The translations under genes were made by a program, and so were the position numbers. Below the pieces are notes generated by a model, which saw only the letters and a list, made by a program, of their open reading frames with translations, did not search any database and was not told the origin of the DNA. From positions 1 through 64,000 of the forward strand of contig NZ_JAMBOE010000004.1 of the NCBI RefSeq assembly GCF_023715465.1: a stretch of 64,000 bases of DNA. The letters run 5' to 3'. Shown piece after piece: positions 41,713 through 51,331 of this stretch (within the stretch, counting starts at the first letter, position 1; each line of letters opens with the position of its first letter). This DNA is from Paenibacillus macerans. GTDB taxonomy: Bacteria; Bacillota; Bacilli; Paenibacillales; Paenibacillaceae.

Positions 41713-42510
41713 GTGAGAATAGGATTTTTGGATTCCGGGATCGGCGGGATTACCGTGCTTCACCAGGCGCTGCGGTTGCTGCCGAACGAGGATTACATTT
41801 TTTATGCGGATACCTTGCACGTCCCGTACGGCGAAAAACCGAAGGAAGAGGTTAAAGGGTATATTTTTGATGCGGTGGACTTTATTGTGGATCAAGGCGT
41901 AAAAGCGCTGGTCGTGGCCTGCAATACGGCAACCTGTATCGCGATCGAGGATCTCCGCCGGAAATACGACATTCCGATCGTGGGTATAGAACCTGCCGTA
42001 AAACCCGCGGTGCAGAAATGGGAAGGCCGGCGGAAAAAAGTTTTGGTGCTGGCGACGCAGTTAACGCTGAACGAGGAAAAGTTCCACAATCTGGTCAAAA
42101 GAATCGACCACGAGGACATCGTGGAAAGTTTGCCTCTCCCCGGTCTGGTGCGTTTTGCGGAGAAGTTCGAATTCGCCGAAGAGGTCGCCGTGCCCTATTT
42201 AAAGGAGCAGTTGTCCTCCTTGGATCTGACCCAGTACGGAACCGTTGTTCTGGGTTGCACGCATTTCCCTTATTTCGAAAATAGCCTTAGACAGTTGTTT
42301 CCGCCGGAAGTGGATATCATTTCGGGGAGTTTCGGAACCGCCAAAAACTTAAAACGCATCCTCGAAGCAAGGCGGCAATTGAACGAGGGTACGGGGGATA
42401 TCGTGTTTTACCAATCCGGCACGAAGGTCGAAGACCATGAAACGTTGACGAATTACAAAAATTTGCTAGCCATGCTGGACGAATTATATTCCCATCCGAA
42501 ACATGTCTGA
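41713..42510 (+). CDS. murI: Glutamate racemase
   Basis: Makes D-glutamate for peptidoglycan. The catalytic pair is visible as Cys in ACNTATC and in GCTHFPY, with the N-terminal FLDSGIGG. A GTG start at 41713 (VRIGFLDSG) gives 265 residues, the usual size. A TTG at 41665 would add 16 basic residues. Ribosome sites are weak for both. A terminator follows directly. Confidence 0.92.
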   Translation: MRIGFLDSGIGGITVLHQALRLLPNEDYIFYADTLHVPYGEKPKEEVKGYIFDAVDFIVDQGVKALVVACNTATCIAIEDLRRKYDIPIVGIEPAVKPAVQKWEGRRKKVLVLATQLTLNEEKFHNLVKRIDHEDIVESLPLPGLVRFAEKFEFAEEVAVPYLKEQLSSLDLTQYGTVVLGCTHFPYFENSLRQLFPPEVDIISGSFGTAKNLKRILEARRQLNEGTGDIVFYQSGTKVEDHETLTNYKNLLAMLDELYSHPKHV

Positions 42511-42516
42511 TTGCCG

Positions 42517-42563
42517 AAAAGCGCGAGCCGCCAGGGTCATCCCCTGCGCTCGCGCTCTTTTTG
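42517..42563 (+). terminator. Terminator of murI
   Basis: AGCGCGAGC...GCTCGCGCT stem with a CAGGG/CCCTG upper part, followed by CTTTTTG. Confidence 0.85.
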
Positions 42564-42680
42564 TATCTATGCCCTCATCCGGCCGGCGGCTACCGCCCCA
42601 GCAAAAGCCAAGTTTGTGCCATCCCTGTTTATGATCGGAATCGTCGTGTTTTCTGGTTAGGTGGACAGGGACAGTGTCTG

Positions 42681-42862
42681 ATTGGAAATATCCAATAGAT
42701 TGACCAAAAACGCTCCATAAATCTTCCCCTCATTGGAAAGAATCCAATAGATTTCCTCAAAACAGGTTTTTACCGCCAATAAAAACTCAATCTATTGGAA
42801 AATATCCAATCTGGCCCGCCAAAATGGAAGTAGAATTCCAATTCTATTGGAAAAAGTCCAAT
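42681..42862. repeat. Four-unit palindrome array, family I, locus C
   Basis: ATTGGA-type palindromes at 42681-42696, 42732-42748, 42794-42810 and 42846-42862 give spacings of 51, 62 and 52 bp. The last has AGTCCAAT instead of ATCCAAT. Inter-palindrome sequence is clearly diverged from loci A and B, yet arms and spacing are kept. Confidence 0.9.
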
Positions 42863-42889
42863 AGAATTATAACACTAGCGATCCAAACA

Positions 42890-42940
42890 ACTAAAAACGC
42901 CAAGCGGCCGCTTCCCTTTTGGGAAGGACCCTTGGCGATG
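42890..42940 (-). terminator. Terminator of cysA
   Basis: On the minus strand CGCCAAG...CTTGGCG encloses a second CTTCCC/GGGAAG stem and is followed by TTTTTAG. Confidence 0.75.
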
Positions 42941-42953
42941 GCGTTGAATGATG

Positions 42954-44018
42954 TCAGATAATGACGCTAAGCGGGTCTGCTTTCAGCGGGTTTTCCAAAA
43001 TCCAGCTGCGCTCGTCGTCGAACAGATATGCCCGATGGACAAGCACGCGTACCTCTTGCCCGGGTTTTAAGGTCTCTTTTTCCAGCGAGCGGAAGGTCGT
43101 TAACGTATGGCCCCCCACTTCGACTTCCACCAGCCATTCGCTGCCGCGGAAATGCAGGTGCTTCACGATCCCCGGAGCCGTGGCGGAAAGGAGTGTAAAC
43201 TCGTGTTCGGTTCCCACCTCGATGTATTCCGGCCGGATCAGCGCCCGCGTTCCGAGCCCGCCGCTTTCTTCCTCAAACCCCTTGAGGTCGGCCGCCCGCT
43301 CGACCAAAGTCGATTGCCCGATAAACGAGGCGACAAACGGGGTTTGCGGCTCCTTGTAAATATCCCAGGGCGTGCCTTTTTGCTCAAGGCGTCCCTGGTT
43401 AATGATCATGATTTCGTCGGCCACTTCGATCGCTTCGTCCTGGTCATGGGTGACGAATATCGACGTAATGCCAACCCGCTCGATCAGCTCCCGCAGCCAG
43501 GAACGAAGCTCCTGGCGGATTTTCGCGTCGATCGCTGCAAACGGCTCGTCAAGCAGAAGCAGCTGCGGCTGGGGTGCCAAAGCGCGGGCAAAAGCGACCC
43601 GCTGCCGCTGCCCGCCGGACAGCTGATGCGGATAACGGCTCTCAAAGCCCTTGAGCCCGGTCAGCTCGACAAGCTCCATCACCCTGCTCCGCACCTCCGC
43701 TTTAGGTGCTTTTTTAACCTGCAGACCAAACGCAATATTGTCATATACGGTCATATGTTTAAATAAAGCGTAACTTTGAAATACGAAGCCGATGCCCCGT
43801 TCCTGGGGAGCAAGCTCGTTCACCCGTTTTCCATGAAACAGAATCTCCCCGGCATCCGGCTGCTCCAATCCGGCCAGCATCCGCAAAATCGACGTTTTGC
43901 CGCCGCCGCTGGGCCCCAGCAAACCGATCAGCTGCCCTTTCTCGATCCCGAAGCTGACATTTTGTACGGCATGAAAAGCGCCGAAATGTTTATCCAGATT
44001 TCGTACTTCAACATGCAT
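42954..44018 (-). CDS. cysA: Sulfate/thiosulfate-type ABC transporter ATP-binding protein
   Basis: A 354-residue ATPase of the CysA class with Walker A GPSGGGKTS, LSGGQRQRVAFARAL, LLLLDEPFAAID and VTHDQDEA. A C-terminal TOBE-like regulatory domain follows (about 240-354: ALIRPEYIEV, HFRGSEWLVEVEVGG). The ATG giving MHVEVRNLDK has AAAGGATGTGG upstream; the frame is open to 44165 but without a site. It stands alone without Cys permeases or binding protein, so partners must be elsewhere. Confidence 0.85.
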   Translation of the reverse strand: MHVEVRNLDKHFGAFHAVQNVSFGIEKGQLIGLLGPSGGGKTSILRMLAGLEQPDAGEILFHGKRVNELAPQERGIGFVFQSYALFKHMTVYDNIAFGLQVKKAPKAEVRSRVMELVELTGLKGFESRYPHQLSGGQRQRVAFARALAPQPQLLLLDEPFAAIDAKIRQELRSWLRELIERVGITSIFVTHDQDEAIEVADEIMIINQGRLEQKGTPWDIYKEPQTPFVASFIGQSTLVERAADLKGFEEESGGLGTRALIRPEYIEVGTEHEFTLLSATAPGIVKHLHFRGSEWLVEVEVGGHTLTTFRSLEKETLKPGQEVRVLVHRAYLFDDERSWILENPLKADPLSVII

Positions 44019-44345
44019 GCAACGCCACATCCTTTCCAGATTCCGCAAGCCACCCACACCGTCAAAGCGGTTTCCCGCAAAACACATCATCATTCGATCT
44101 ATTCTGATGCAAATACTCGGTTTTATATATATGGATAGATTACCAAACCCCAGGGCTTCCGTCAATCCGCAAATGGGCGGCGGCCAAGTGTCCGGGAAAG
44201 ATTTTTATGGCAAAAAAATAAAACCAGCTGTTTACGAAATGAACTGTTTCATCTCGCCTCCACCGGTTTTTGCAAAGTAATGTTATAAAGTGTTGATGCT
44301 ATAATGGTGTAAATGGTTAAAGCGTTAAGTTAAAGCAAAAACGCC
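44019..44345. other. Intergenic region between TetR stop and cysA
   Basis: About 330 AT-rich bases with no supported gene. It contains a TTTATATATATGG tract near 44122 that could include the cysA promoter; no S-box or other known riboswitch was recognised. Confidence 0.4.
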
Positions 44346-44942
44346 TCATGACGTTATCCGGTAACAGCTGTGGCTCAAAATTTTGACATGGGCTACCGCC
44401 GCGGCCTTGATTTCCTCAAAGGTCAGCCGATCCTGAATGTAGTAAGAGATAAATCCATGCATCCCCAAAAACATGCTGAGCGGAAGGGACGGATTGTTTT
44501 CCAGCGGGTGCTTCTCCTCCTGCAAAAAACTGCGAACGATGGATTCGAACATATTAAAGCATTTGGTTTGCTCGCTGCGGCAATACGCCAATATTTCCTC
44601 ATCCCTCAGCATAAACATGATTTCGTATTGGTGCGGATGCTCCAAGCCAAACTTGATGAATTCCAGCATCAGCTGCTCGGCCTTGGTCAAACCTTCCGCG
44701 GGCGCGCGTTTGGCCACCTGCTCGCACAGATGGGTTAAAGATTCGAAATCCTTGACCACGATAGCGTAAAATAATTCGGCTTTTTCTTTGAAGTGATAAT
44801 ACAACGAACCGTGACTGTATCCCAAATGCTGACCGATGCTCCGCATGGAAATTCCGCGGTACCCCTTTGTGATAAACAAATGCCGGGCCGCTTCCATAAT
44901 TCTTTCTCTCGACAATTCCTGATCTACTGCTCTTCTTGCCAT
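44346..44942 (-). CDS. TetR/AcrR-family transcriptional regulator
   Basis: A 198-residue regulator with an N-terminal TetR helix-turn-helix (RERIMEAARHLFITKGYRGISMRSIGQHLGYSHGSLYYHFKEKAELF). A ligand-binding helical domain follows. It starts five bases after the yigZ stop with AAGGGGAA in that gene's end, so it is co-translated with yigZ. Target genes are unknown; no obvious palindromic operator was found nearby. Confidence 0.9.
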   Translation of the reverse strand: MARRAVDQELSRERIMEAARHLFITKGYRGISMRSIGQHLGYSHGSLYYHFKEKAELFYAIVVKDFESLTHLCEQVAKRAPAEGLTKAEQLMLEFIKFGLEHPHQYEIMFMLRDEEILAYCRSEQTKCFNMFESIVRSFLQEEKHPLENNPSLPLSMFLGMHGFISYYIQDRLTFEEIKAAAVAHVKILSHSCYRITS

Positions 44943-44947
44943 AGGCG

Positions 44948-45580
44948 TTATTCCCCTTCGATAAAGTAAACCTGGTCACCTTCCGTCATCAGCGCCTGTC
45001 CCCCCGTCAGATCCGTCATCCAAGCGATGAAGGCCTGCGCTTCATGGTGAAGCGGCAGACAGCAGAGTGTCACCTTATCCGCAAACACCGTGTCCCCCGT
45101 ACGGATTCCGCGGTTTCGCAGTTCATTTTCCACCTTGCCCAGCCAAGTATATTCCAGTTCCACAAATACTTCCTGGTGCAGCACCCGGGTAATGGCTTCC
45201 CCCGCTTCGATCGCCGCAACCGCCCCGTCCGTATAGGCGCGGATGAGACCACCGGCCCCCAGCATGATCCCCCCAAAATACCGGGTAACGACGATGGCGA
45301 CATTTTTGAGGCCCTGATTTTTGATAACCTCCAAAATCGGCTTTCCGGCAGTGCCGCTTGGCTCTCCGTCATCCGACTGCTTCTGGATTTCATCGCGCTC
45401 GCCGATCATATAAGCGGAACAATTATGCGTGGCATTCCAATGCCTTTTTTTGATTTCCTCAATAAAAGCAATCGCTTCATCTTCCGTTGCCGCTGGCATG
45501 ACGTGTCCGATAAACCTCGATTTCTTGATGACGATTTCTTTTTCGCCGGCTCCTCGAACCGTCTTATACCGTTCCAACAT
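44948..45580 (-). CDS. yigZ: YigZ/IMPACT-family protein
   Basis: A 210-residue protein of the YigZ (YvyE) family. The conserved N-terminal domain has IKKSRFIGHVMPA, HWNATHNCSAYMIG and QKQSDDGEPSGTAGKPILEVI, then VVTRYFGGIMLGAGGLIRAYTDGA. The C-terminal part is a DUF1949 ferredoxin-like domain. The family is linked to translation regulation, but the molecular role is not settled. In an operon with TetR. Confidence 0.92.
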   Translation of the reverse strand: MLERYKTVRGAGEKEIVIKKSRFIGHVMPAATEDEAIAFIEEIKKRHWNATHNCSAYMIGERDEIQKQSDDGEPSGTAGKPILEVIKNQGLKNVAIVVTRYFGGIMLGAGGLIRAYTDGAVAAIEAGEAITRVLHQEVFVELEYTWLGKVENELRNRGIRTGDTVFADKVTLCCLPLHHEAQAFIAWMTDLTGGQALMTEGDQVYFIEGE

Positions 45581-45692
45581 ATGAATCCATCCTTATGAAT
45601 GTGCCAAGAAGCAGCCCGGCCGAAACGTGCGGCGAACTGCTTCCTGGCGCTGTATCTTTCCTTCGAAAAGGGAACCTGCTTCCAAAAAGCCG

Positions 45693-47048
45693 TTATTCGG
45701 AAAGTCTTGCTTCCAATGCGGCCTTTTCCTTTTCGTATCCCGGTTTGCCGAGAAGCGCAAACATGTTTTTCTTGTAGGCTTCAACGCCCGGCTGGTCAAA
45801 CGGATTGACGCCCAGCAAGTAACCGCTGATGCCGCAAGCTTTTTCAAAGAAGTAAACAAGGTAGCCGAAGGAATACGGTGTCAAATCCGGCACGTTGACG
45901 ACCAGGTTCGGAACCTGTCCGTCCGTATGCGCGAGCAAGGTGCCTTGGAACGCCTTCTTGTTCACGAAGTCGAGCGTTTTGCCGGCCAGGAAATTCAGCC
46001 CGTCCAAGTCGGCCGGATCGGATTCGATCGTGATGTGGCTTGGCACTTCCGTCACCTGAATAACCGTCTCGAAAATGTTCCGGTTGCCTTCCTGGATAAA
46101 CTGCCCCATGGAGTGCAGGTCCGTGGAGAAATCGACCGATGCCGGGAAGATCCCTTTATAGTCTTTGCCTTCGCTTTCGCCGTACAGCTGCTTCCACCAT
46201 TCCGACACATAGTGCAGGGAAGGCTCGTAGTTCACGAGAATTTCCGTCACTTTGCCTTTGCGGTACAAAGCGTTGCGGACGGCCGCGTACTGGTAGCTGG
46301 CGTTCTCGGCCAGATTCGGGTTGCTGAACTCTTTCGCCGCGTCGGCCGCGCCCTGCATCATATCGTCGATGCTGATGCCGGCGGTAGCGATCGGGAGCAG
46401 GCCAACGGCCGTCAGCACGGAATAACGTCCGCCTACATCGTCCGGGATCACGAACGTTTCATAACCTTCCTCGTCGGAAAGCTTCTTAAGAGCGCCTTTG
46501 GCGCGGTCGGTCGTCGCGTAAATCCGTTTGCGCGCTTCTTCCTTGCCGTATTTCTTCTCCAGAGCAGCGCGGAAAATCCGGAACGCAATCGCCGGTTCCG
46601 TCGTCGTCCCCGATTTGGAGATGACGTTGACGGAGAAGTCTTTGCCGTCGATCAGGTCAAGCAGGTGATTCACGTAAGTCGAGCTGATGTTGTTGCCGGC
46701 AAAATAAATTTCCGGCGTTTTGCGCTTGTCCTTCGGCAAAATATTGTAGAACGCATGGGACAGCGATTCGATCGCCGCGCGCGCGCCCAGGTAAGAACCG
46801 CCGATGCCGATGACGATCAGTACGTCGGAATCGCTTTGGATTTTCGCCGCCGCCTTCTTGATGCGTGCGAACTCTTCCTTATCGTATTCAGTCGGGAGGT
46901 TGATCCAGCCCAGAAAGTCGGACCCTGCTCCCGTACCTTTATGTAACTGCTCATGAGCCGTGCGGACCTGCTCGGTAAAATAATCCACTTCATGCTGCCC
47001 GACAAATTGCAGGGCTTTGCTGTAGTCAAAGGTTACTTTTTTCGACAT
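45693..47048 (-). CDS. pgi: Glucose-6-phosphate isomerase
   Basis: Interconverts glucose-6-phosphate and fructose-6-phosphate. The 451-residue Bacillus-type enzyme has [16 protein letters not shown], the PGI signature region [14 protein letters not shown], a [10 protein letters not shown] stretch and a C-terminal [23 protein letters not shown] precedes the ATG. Divergent from the dehydrogenase gene at 47280. Confidence 0.97.
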   Translation of the reverse strand: MSKKVTFDYSKALQFVGQHEVDYFTEQVRTAHEQLHKGTGAGSDFLGWINLPTEYDKEEFARIKKAAAKIQSDSDVLIVIGIGGSYLGARAAIESLSHAFYNILPKDKRKTPEIYFAGNNISSTYVNHLLDLIDGKDFSVNVISKSGTTTEPAIAFRIFRAALEKKYGKEEARKRIYATTDRAKGALKKLSDEEGYETFVIPDDVGGRYSVLTAVGLLPIATAGISIDDMMQGAADAAKEFSNPNLAENASYQYAAVRNALYRKGKVTEILVNYEPSLHYVSEWWKQLYGESEGKDYKGIFPASVDFSTDLHSMGQFIQEGNRNIFETVIQVTEVPSHITIESDPADLDGLNFLAGKTLDFVNKKAFQGTLLAHTDGQVPNLVVNVPDLTPYSFGYLVYFFEKACGISGYLLGVNPFDQPGVEAYKKNMFALLGKPGYEKEKAALEARLSE

Positions 47049-47279
47049 GTTTGAAAATACCTCCGTCTATTTATTTTACCCACTTGCCTATCCAAAGAGG
47101 TAACATCCAAAAGTTGAGGCGTGATCATTTAACGTCTTGACCTGAACTTTCCTCTCATACAACTTAAACCTAGGATACTGTAAATTTCTAGCGAAGACAA
47201 GGGCACATTATACAGGTTTTAGGCCCTCTATGCTAAAATAATTAAATGCTGTTCAATTTTTGTTGAAAGGTGACCGTTT

Positions 47280-48176
47280 ATGAAAAAAATCGGATTTATC
47301 GGACTGGGCACAATGGGTGCTCCAATGGCCTCCAACCTGCTGAAGCAGGGTTATGAGGTTACCGTCTACAACCGCACCGCGTCCAAAGCCGCGGCCTTAA
47401 CCGAACAAGGCGCCGCCGTGGCCGCTTCGCCGAAGGAAGCCGCTGCCGCCGCAGACATCGTGATCACGATGGTCAGCAACGACGTCTCCATCGCCGCCGT
47501 TTACGAAGGGACTGACGGCGTGCTTGCCGGCCTGCGCCCCGGGACTAAAGTCATCGACTGCTCCACGATCTCGCCCACGCTCGTAAAGCAGCTGGCGCAG
47601 CAAGTTTCCGCGCTGGGCGGGGCATTTCTCGACGCGCCGGTCACCGGCAGTTCGCCGGCCGCGATCGCCGGCACGCTCGTCTTTATGGTCGGCGGACCGG
47701 CCGATACGCTGGCCGAGGTTATGGACCTCTTTGAGACCATGGGCAAAAAAGTGCTGCACATGGGCGAAAACGGCAGCGGCGCGGTAGCCAAGCTGGCCCA
47801 TAACACCATCGTTGGCATCAACAACTTGGCGCTCGCTGAAGGCTTCGCCATCGCCGCCAAATCCGGTCTGCCCGCCAACCTTTTCCTGGAGCTGGTGCAG
47901 CTTGGTTCCGCGGGCAGCAAAGCGGCGGAGCTGAAGGGCCAGAAAATCATCGAACACGATTTTTCCAACCAGTTCTCCCTGGCGCTGATGCTCAAGGACC
48001 TGAAGCTCGCCTCCGCGCTGACCGACGGCTCGGGCATCCCCGCGCCGATGCTGAACCAGGCGAAAAGCCTGTTCCAGGCGGGAGAAACGCAAGGCTTCGG
48101 CGAAGAGGACCTCTCCTCCGTCGTGAAGCTCTACGAAGCCTGGATCGGTCAAAAAATCGGCGATAAAACGGTATAA
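47280..48176 (+). CDS. Beta-hydroxyacid dehydrogenase (3-hydroxyisobutyrate / tartronate semialdehyde reductase type)
   Basis: A 298-residue NAD(P)-dependent dehydrogenase with the Rossmann motif GFIGLGTMGAPMA, DAPVTGSSPAAIAGTLVFMVGG and the catalytic Lys in GAVAKLAHN. AAAGGTGACC precedes the ATG. Which hydroxyacid it uses is not resolved by sequence reading. Followed by a terminator. Confidence 0.9.
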   Translation: MKKIGFIGLGTMGAPMASNLLKQGYEVTVYNRTASKAAALTEQGAAVAASPKEAAAAADIVITMVSNDVSIAAVYEGTDGVLAGLRPGTKVIDCSTISPTLVKQLAQQVSALGGAFLDAPVTGSSPAAIAGTLVFMVGGPADTLAEVMDLFETMGKKVLHMGENGSGAVAKLAHNTIVGINNLALAEGFAIAAKSGLPANLFLELVQLGSAGSKAAELKGQKIIEHDFSNQFSLALMLKDLKLASALTDGSGIPAPMLNQAKSLFQAGETQGFGEEDLSSVVKLYEAWIGQKIGDKTV

Positions 48177-48195
48177 CGCTCCCTAAAGATTTGTA

Positions 48196-48240
48196 AAAAG
48201 GCAGGTACAGCGCCATAACGCTGTAACCTGCCTTTTTATT
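48196..48240. terminator. Terminator after the dehydrogenase gene
   Basis: AAAAAGGCAGGT-ACAGCG pairs with CGCTGT-ACCTGCCTTTTT, bordered by A/T tracts on both sides, so it can also serve the convergent ppnP. Confidence 0.88.
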
Positions 48241-48270
48241 TGCTTTTTGCGGCATGCCGCTCACCCGCCG

Positions 48271-48585
48271 CTAGACGTACGAGCAGCAGTAGTCCGTAAC
48301 GCTCCGCACTTCCAGCTTGAAGGAAGATTTGGCGGGAACGGTAAACGTTCCGCGGCCGCTGATTTCTCTCCATAACGTTTCACCCGGAAGCAGGACCTTC
48401 AGGTCCCCGGACAAAATATCCATCACTTCCAGCGAATCCGTTCCGAACTCGTATTCCCCGGGGAGCATGATCCCCAGCGTCAATTTGCTGCCGTCCTGAA
48501 GCCATACGGTCCGGCTGGTCACTTTGCCGTCAAAATAAATATTGGCGTTCTTCTCCACGGTAACATTTTGCAATTGCTGCGCCAC
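48271..48585 (-). CDS. ppnP: Pyrimidine/purine nucleoside phosphorylase (PpnP, YaiE-like)
   Basis: A small cupin-fold protein of 104 residues with NANIYFDGKVTSRTV, GIMLPGEYEFGTDSLEVMDILSGDLKVLLPG, GTFTVPAKSSFKLEV and DYCCSYV, the full set of PpnP/DUF1255 signatures. Phosphorolysis of several nucleosides is the known family activity. A GTG start with GGGGAGAGGGAAC upstream. Lies 32 bases downstream of tkt, possibly co-transcribed. Confidence 0.9.
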   Translation of the reverse strand: MAQQLQNVTVEKNANIYFDGKVTSRTVWLQDGSKLTLGIMLPGEYEFGTDSLEVMDILSGDLKVLLPGETLWREISGRGTFTVPAKSSFKLEVRSVTDYCCSYV

Positions 48586-48617
48586 GTTCCCCTCTCCCTT
48601 CGCGATCCGGCCGCCGA

Positions 48618-50645
48618 TTATTTGTTCAATTGCGCTTTCACGTGCTTCACGACGTTTTCAACAGTAAAGCCGTATTCAGCGATGACTTTATCGCCAGGAG
48701 CGGACGCGCCGAATTTATCGATGCCAAGCACGGTTCCGCTTTCGCCGGCGTAACGTTCCCAGCCGAACGGATGCGCCATTTCCACGGCAACGCGGGCTTT
48801 GACGCCCGGCAGGATGACGGAGTCTTTGTACGCCTGATCCTGCTTGTCGAACAGATCCCAGCTCGGCAGGCTGATCACGCGAACGTGAATGCCTTCTTCG
48901 GCCAGCGCGCCCTGCGCTTTAACCGCCAGCTGCACTTCGGAACCCGTCGCGATGATTTGCGCCACCGGTTTGCCGTCCTTGGCCTCGGAAACGACGTAGC
49001 CGCCGCGTTTTACGCCTTCGCGCGCCTGCTCTGCCGTGTTCTCGAGAATCGGCAGGTTTTGGCGGGTCAGCACCAGCGCTACCGGGTTCGCTTTGTTCTC
49101 AGCCGCATAAGCCCAGGCTGCGGAAGTTTCGTTGCCGTCGGCAGGACGAATGACCGTCAGACCCGGAATGATGCGCAGGGAAGCGAGCTGTTCGATTGGT
49201 TCATGCGTCGGGCCGTCTTCGCCGACCGCAATGCTGTCATGCGTCAGCACATAAGTCACCGGCAGCTTCATCAAGGCCGACAAACGCACCGCCGGACGCA
49301 GGTAGTCGGTAAATACGAAGAACGTGCCGCCGAATACTTTCAGGCCGCCGTGCAGCGTAATCCCGTTCATGGCTGCGGCCATGCCGAATTCGCGTACGCC
49401 GAAGTACAGGTTGCGGCCGTCGCGGGTTTCCGGCGTGTACATGGCAAGGTCGTTCAAATGCGTCATCGTCGAGCTTTCCAGGTCGGCGGAGCCGCCAAGC
49501 AGCTGCGGAACATTAGGCGCCAGACCGTTCAGCGCGTTGCCGGAAGCGACACGGGTCGATACCGCCTTATCCGATGTGCTGTATTTCGGCAGCTTCGCAT
49601 CCCAGCCGGCCGGCAGATCACCGGCTACCGCGCGTTCGAACTGAGCGGCAAGCTCCGGATGCTGGGCTTTATATTTGGCAAACGTTTCTTCCCATGCTCT
49701 ATAAGCGGAGATGCCACGTTCCTTAACTTTGGCAAAATGCTCGCGCACTTCTTCAGGAACGTAGAAGTCTTCTTCATAAACCCATTTGTAGAACTCTTTA
49801 GTCAGTTTGGCTTCTTCCGCACCCAGCGGAGAACCGTGCGTGCCGCCGTGGCCGCCTTTGCCCTGCTTGTTTGGGCTGCCGTAGCCGATGACCGTTTTCA
49901 CTTCGATCAGCGTCGGGCGCTCCGTATCGCGTTTGGCTTCTTCGATTGCCGCTTCGATCGCGGCCAGATCGTTGCCGTCCTTAACGAGCAGCGTTTGCCA
50001 GCCGTAAGCATCGAAACGCTGTCTTACGTTCTCCGAGAAGCTCAGATTCAGCTTGCCGTCAAGCGAAATATCGTTGGAATCGTACAGGAAAACCAATTTG
50101 CCCAGCTTCAGATGACCGGCAAGGGAAGCCGCTTCGCTAGCCACACCTTCCATCAGGTCACCGTCGCCGCAAATGCCGTAAGTATAGTGGTCGACGACCT
50201 TCAGATCGCCTTTATTGTAAGTCGCCGCAAGCTGTGTTTCCGCCAGAGCCATGCCGACAGCCATCGCCAAACCTTGACCCAGCGGGCCCGTCGTGGCGTC
50301 TACGCCTGCAGTATGCCCGAATTCCGGGTGGCCCGGCGTTTTGCTGCCCCATTGACGGAATTGCTTGATTTCTTCCATCGGCAGGTTATACCCGCACAGG
50401 TGCAGCAGGCTGTAAAGCAGCATCGAGCCGTGACCGGCGGACAAAACAAAGCGGTCCCGGTTAATCCAGGTCGGCTCGTCCGGGTTATGATTCATCGTTT
50501 TGGCAAACAGCTGGTAACCCATCGGCGCGGAGCCCATCGGCATGCCGGGGTGGCCGGAGTTCGCTTTTTCGATCGCGTCGATCGCCAGCGTCCGAATCGT
50601 CGTAATCGACAAATTATCAATCTTATTGTTCTCTAAACTTGGCAT
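48618..50645 (-). CDS. tkt: Transketolase
   Basis: Thiamine-diphosphate enzyme of the pentose phosphate pathway. The 675 residues have the N-terminal [17 protein letters not shown], the ThDP/Mg motif [13 protein letters not shown] ... [28 protein letters not shown] and the Pyr-domain motif [21 protein letters not shown] precedes the ATG by a few bases. Upstream 50646-50930 is AT-rich and contains its promoter region. Confidence 0.97.
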   Translation of the reverse strand: MPSLENNKIDNLSITTIRTLAIDAIEKANSGHPGMPMGSAPMGYQLFAKTMNHNPDEPTWINRDRFVLSAGHGSMLLYSLLHLCGYNLPMEEIKQFRQWGSKTPGHPEFGHTAGVDATTGPLGQGLAMAVGMALAETQLAATYNKGDLKVVDHYTYGICGDGDLMEGVASEAASLAGHLKLGKLVFLYDSNDISLDGKLNLSFSENVRQRFDAYGWQTLLVKDGNDLAAIEAAIEEAKRDTERPTLIEVKTVIGYGSPNKQGKGGHGGTHGSPLGAEEAKLTKEFYKWVYEEDFYVPEEVREHFAKVKERGISAYRAWEETFAKYKAQHPELAAQFERAVAGDLPAGWDAKLPKYSTSDKAVSTRVASGNALNGLAPNVPQLLGGSADLESSTMTHLNDLAMYTPETRDGRNLYFGVREFGMAAAMNGITLHGGLKVFGGTFFVFTDYLRPAVRLSALMKLPVTYVLTHDSIAVGEDGPTHEPIEQLASLRIIPGLTVIRPADGNETSAAWAYAAENKANPVALVLTRQNLPILENTAEQAREGVKRGGYVVSEAKDGKPVAQIIATGSEVQLAVKAQGALAEEGIHVRVISLPSWDLFDKQDQAYKDSVILPGVKARVAVEMAHPFGWERYAGESGTVLGIDKFGASAPGDKVIAEYGFTVENVVKHVKAQLNK

Positions 50646-51062
50646 TCATTTTCCTCCTTAATCATCAAAAGATCCTTGAAAACCATGAAAACTTAACTCT
50701 GCGATTACAAAACAATCAAATTGAAAAAATCATTTTGACTTTATTTATTGTATCATCATTCGTAACCCATTGCCATATCATTATTCCCAAGGTATTACCT
50801 CGAAATTACTTTGTAATCATTTTTGCGCTCAGTTCCTTTTGCCGGGCAGCAGCCCGGACAATTATGCCCGTCACCATTAAATAAATAAAAAATGCCCCTT
50901 TAGAGAAAAGGACCGTTTATACGGGCCTATTACTTAAAGGAGCTAAATTTGTAATCCTTGTTAAGGAGATACACTCCTAAAAACATCGATAGATTGATGA
51001 AAGTAAAGATCGTCTTTCCCAATTCCGTTCTTTTCAGTAAAACTCGATAACTATGAAATGTT
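50646..51062. other. Non-coding region upstream of tkt
   Basis: About 420 AT-rich bases. A short CCGGGC/GCCCGG hairpin is near 50840 and a direct run of A-rich sequence precedes 50900. A 60-codon minus-strand frame at 50930-51112 encodes a hydrophobic peptide but has no ribosome site and overlaps the repeat array, so it is not called. Confidence 0.4.
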
Positions 51063-51247
51063 CTAACGGTTGTGAGCGACGCTAATACGGCAAAAATCAA
51101 GGGGTTTTCCATTCTAACGGTTATGAGAAGGCTAATTTAGCCTTTTCTCGACGTTTCGGGCTTTTTTCCTGTAAATAAGCTCCGTCACAACCGTTAGAAA
51201 TGGAACCCTCGAATTTTTGACCAAATAATCACCCTCACAACCGTTAG
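51063..51247. repeat. Four-unit array, family IV (CTAACGGTTGTGAG)
   Basis: CTAACGGTTRTGAG is forward at 51063-51076 and 51114-51127, and reversed (CTCACAACCGTTAG or GTCACAACCGTTAG) at 51184-51197 and 51234-51247. Spacings are 51, 70 and 50 bp. The 14-mers are not themselves palindromes, so here only the forward-forward-reverse-reverse order creates the dyad. Confidence 0.88.
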
Positions 51248-51331
51248 CGTAGACCATCGTCGGATGGCCTCTCTAATCCCAGCCAAGCGTAATGGGTCCA
51301 CTCATTTATGCTGCGCTACAAAAGGAAGAGG

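Noticed and set aside
50930..51112. 60-codon hydrophobic minus-strand frame
   Set aside because: No ribosome site, overlaps the family IV repeat array, no promoter seen.
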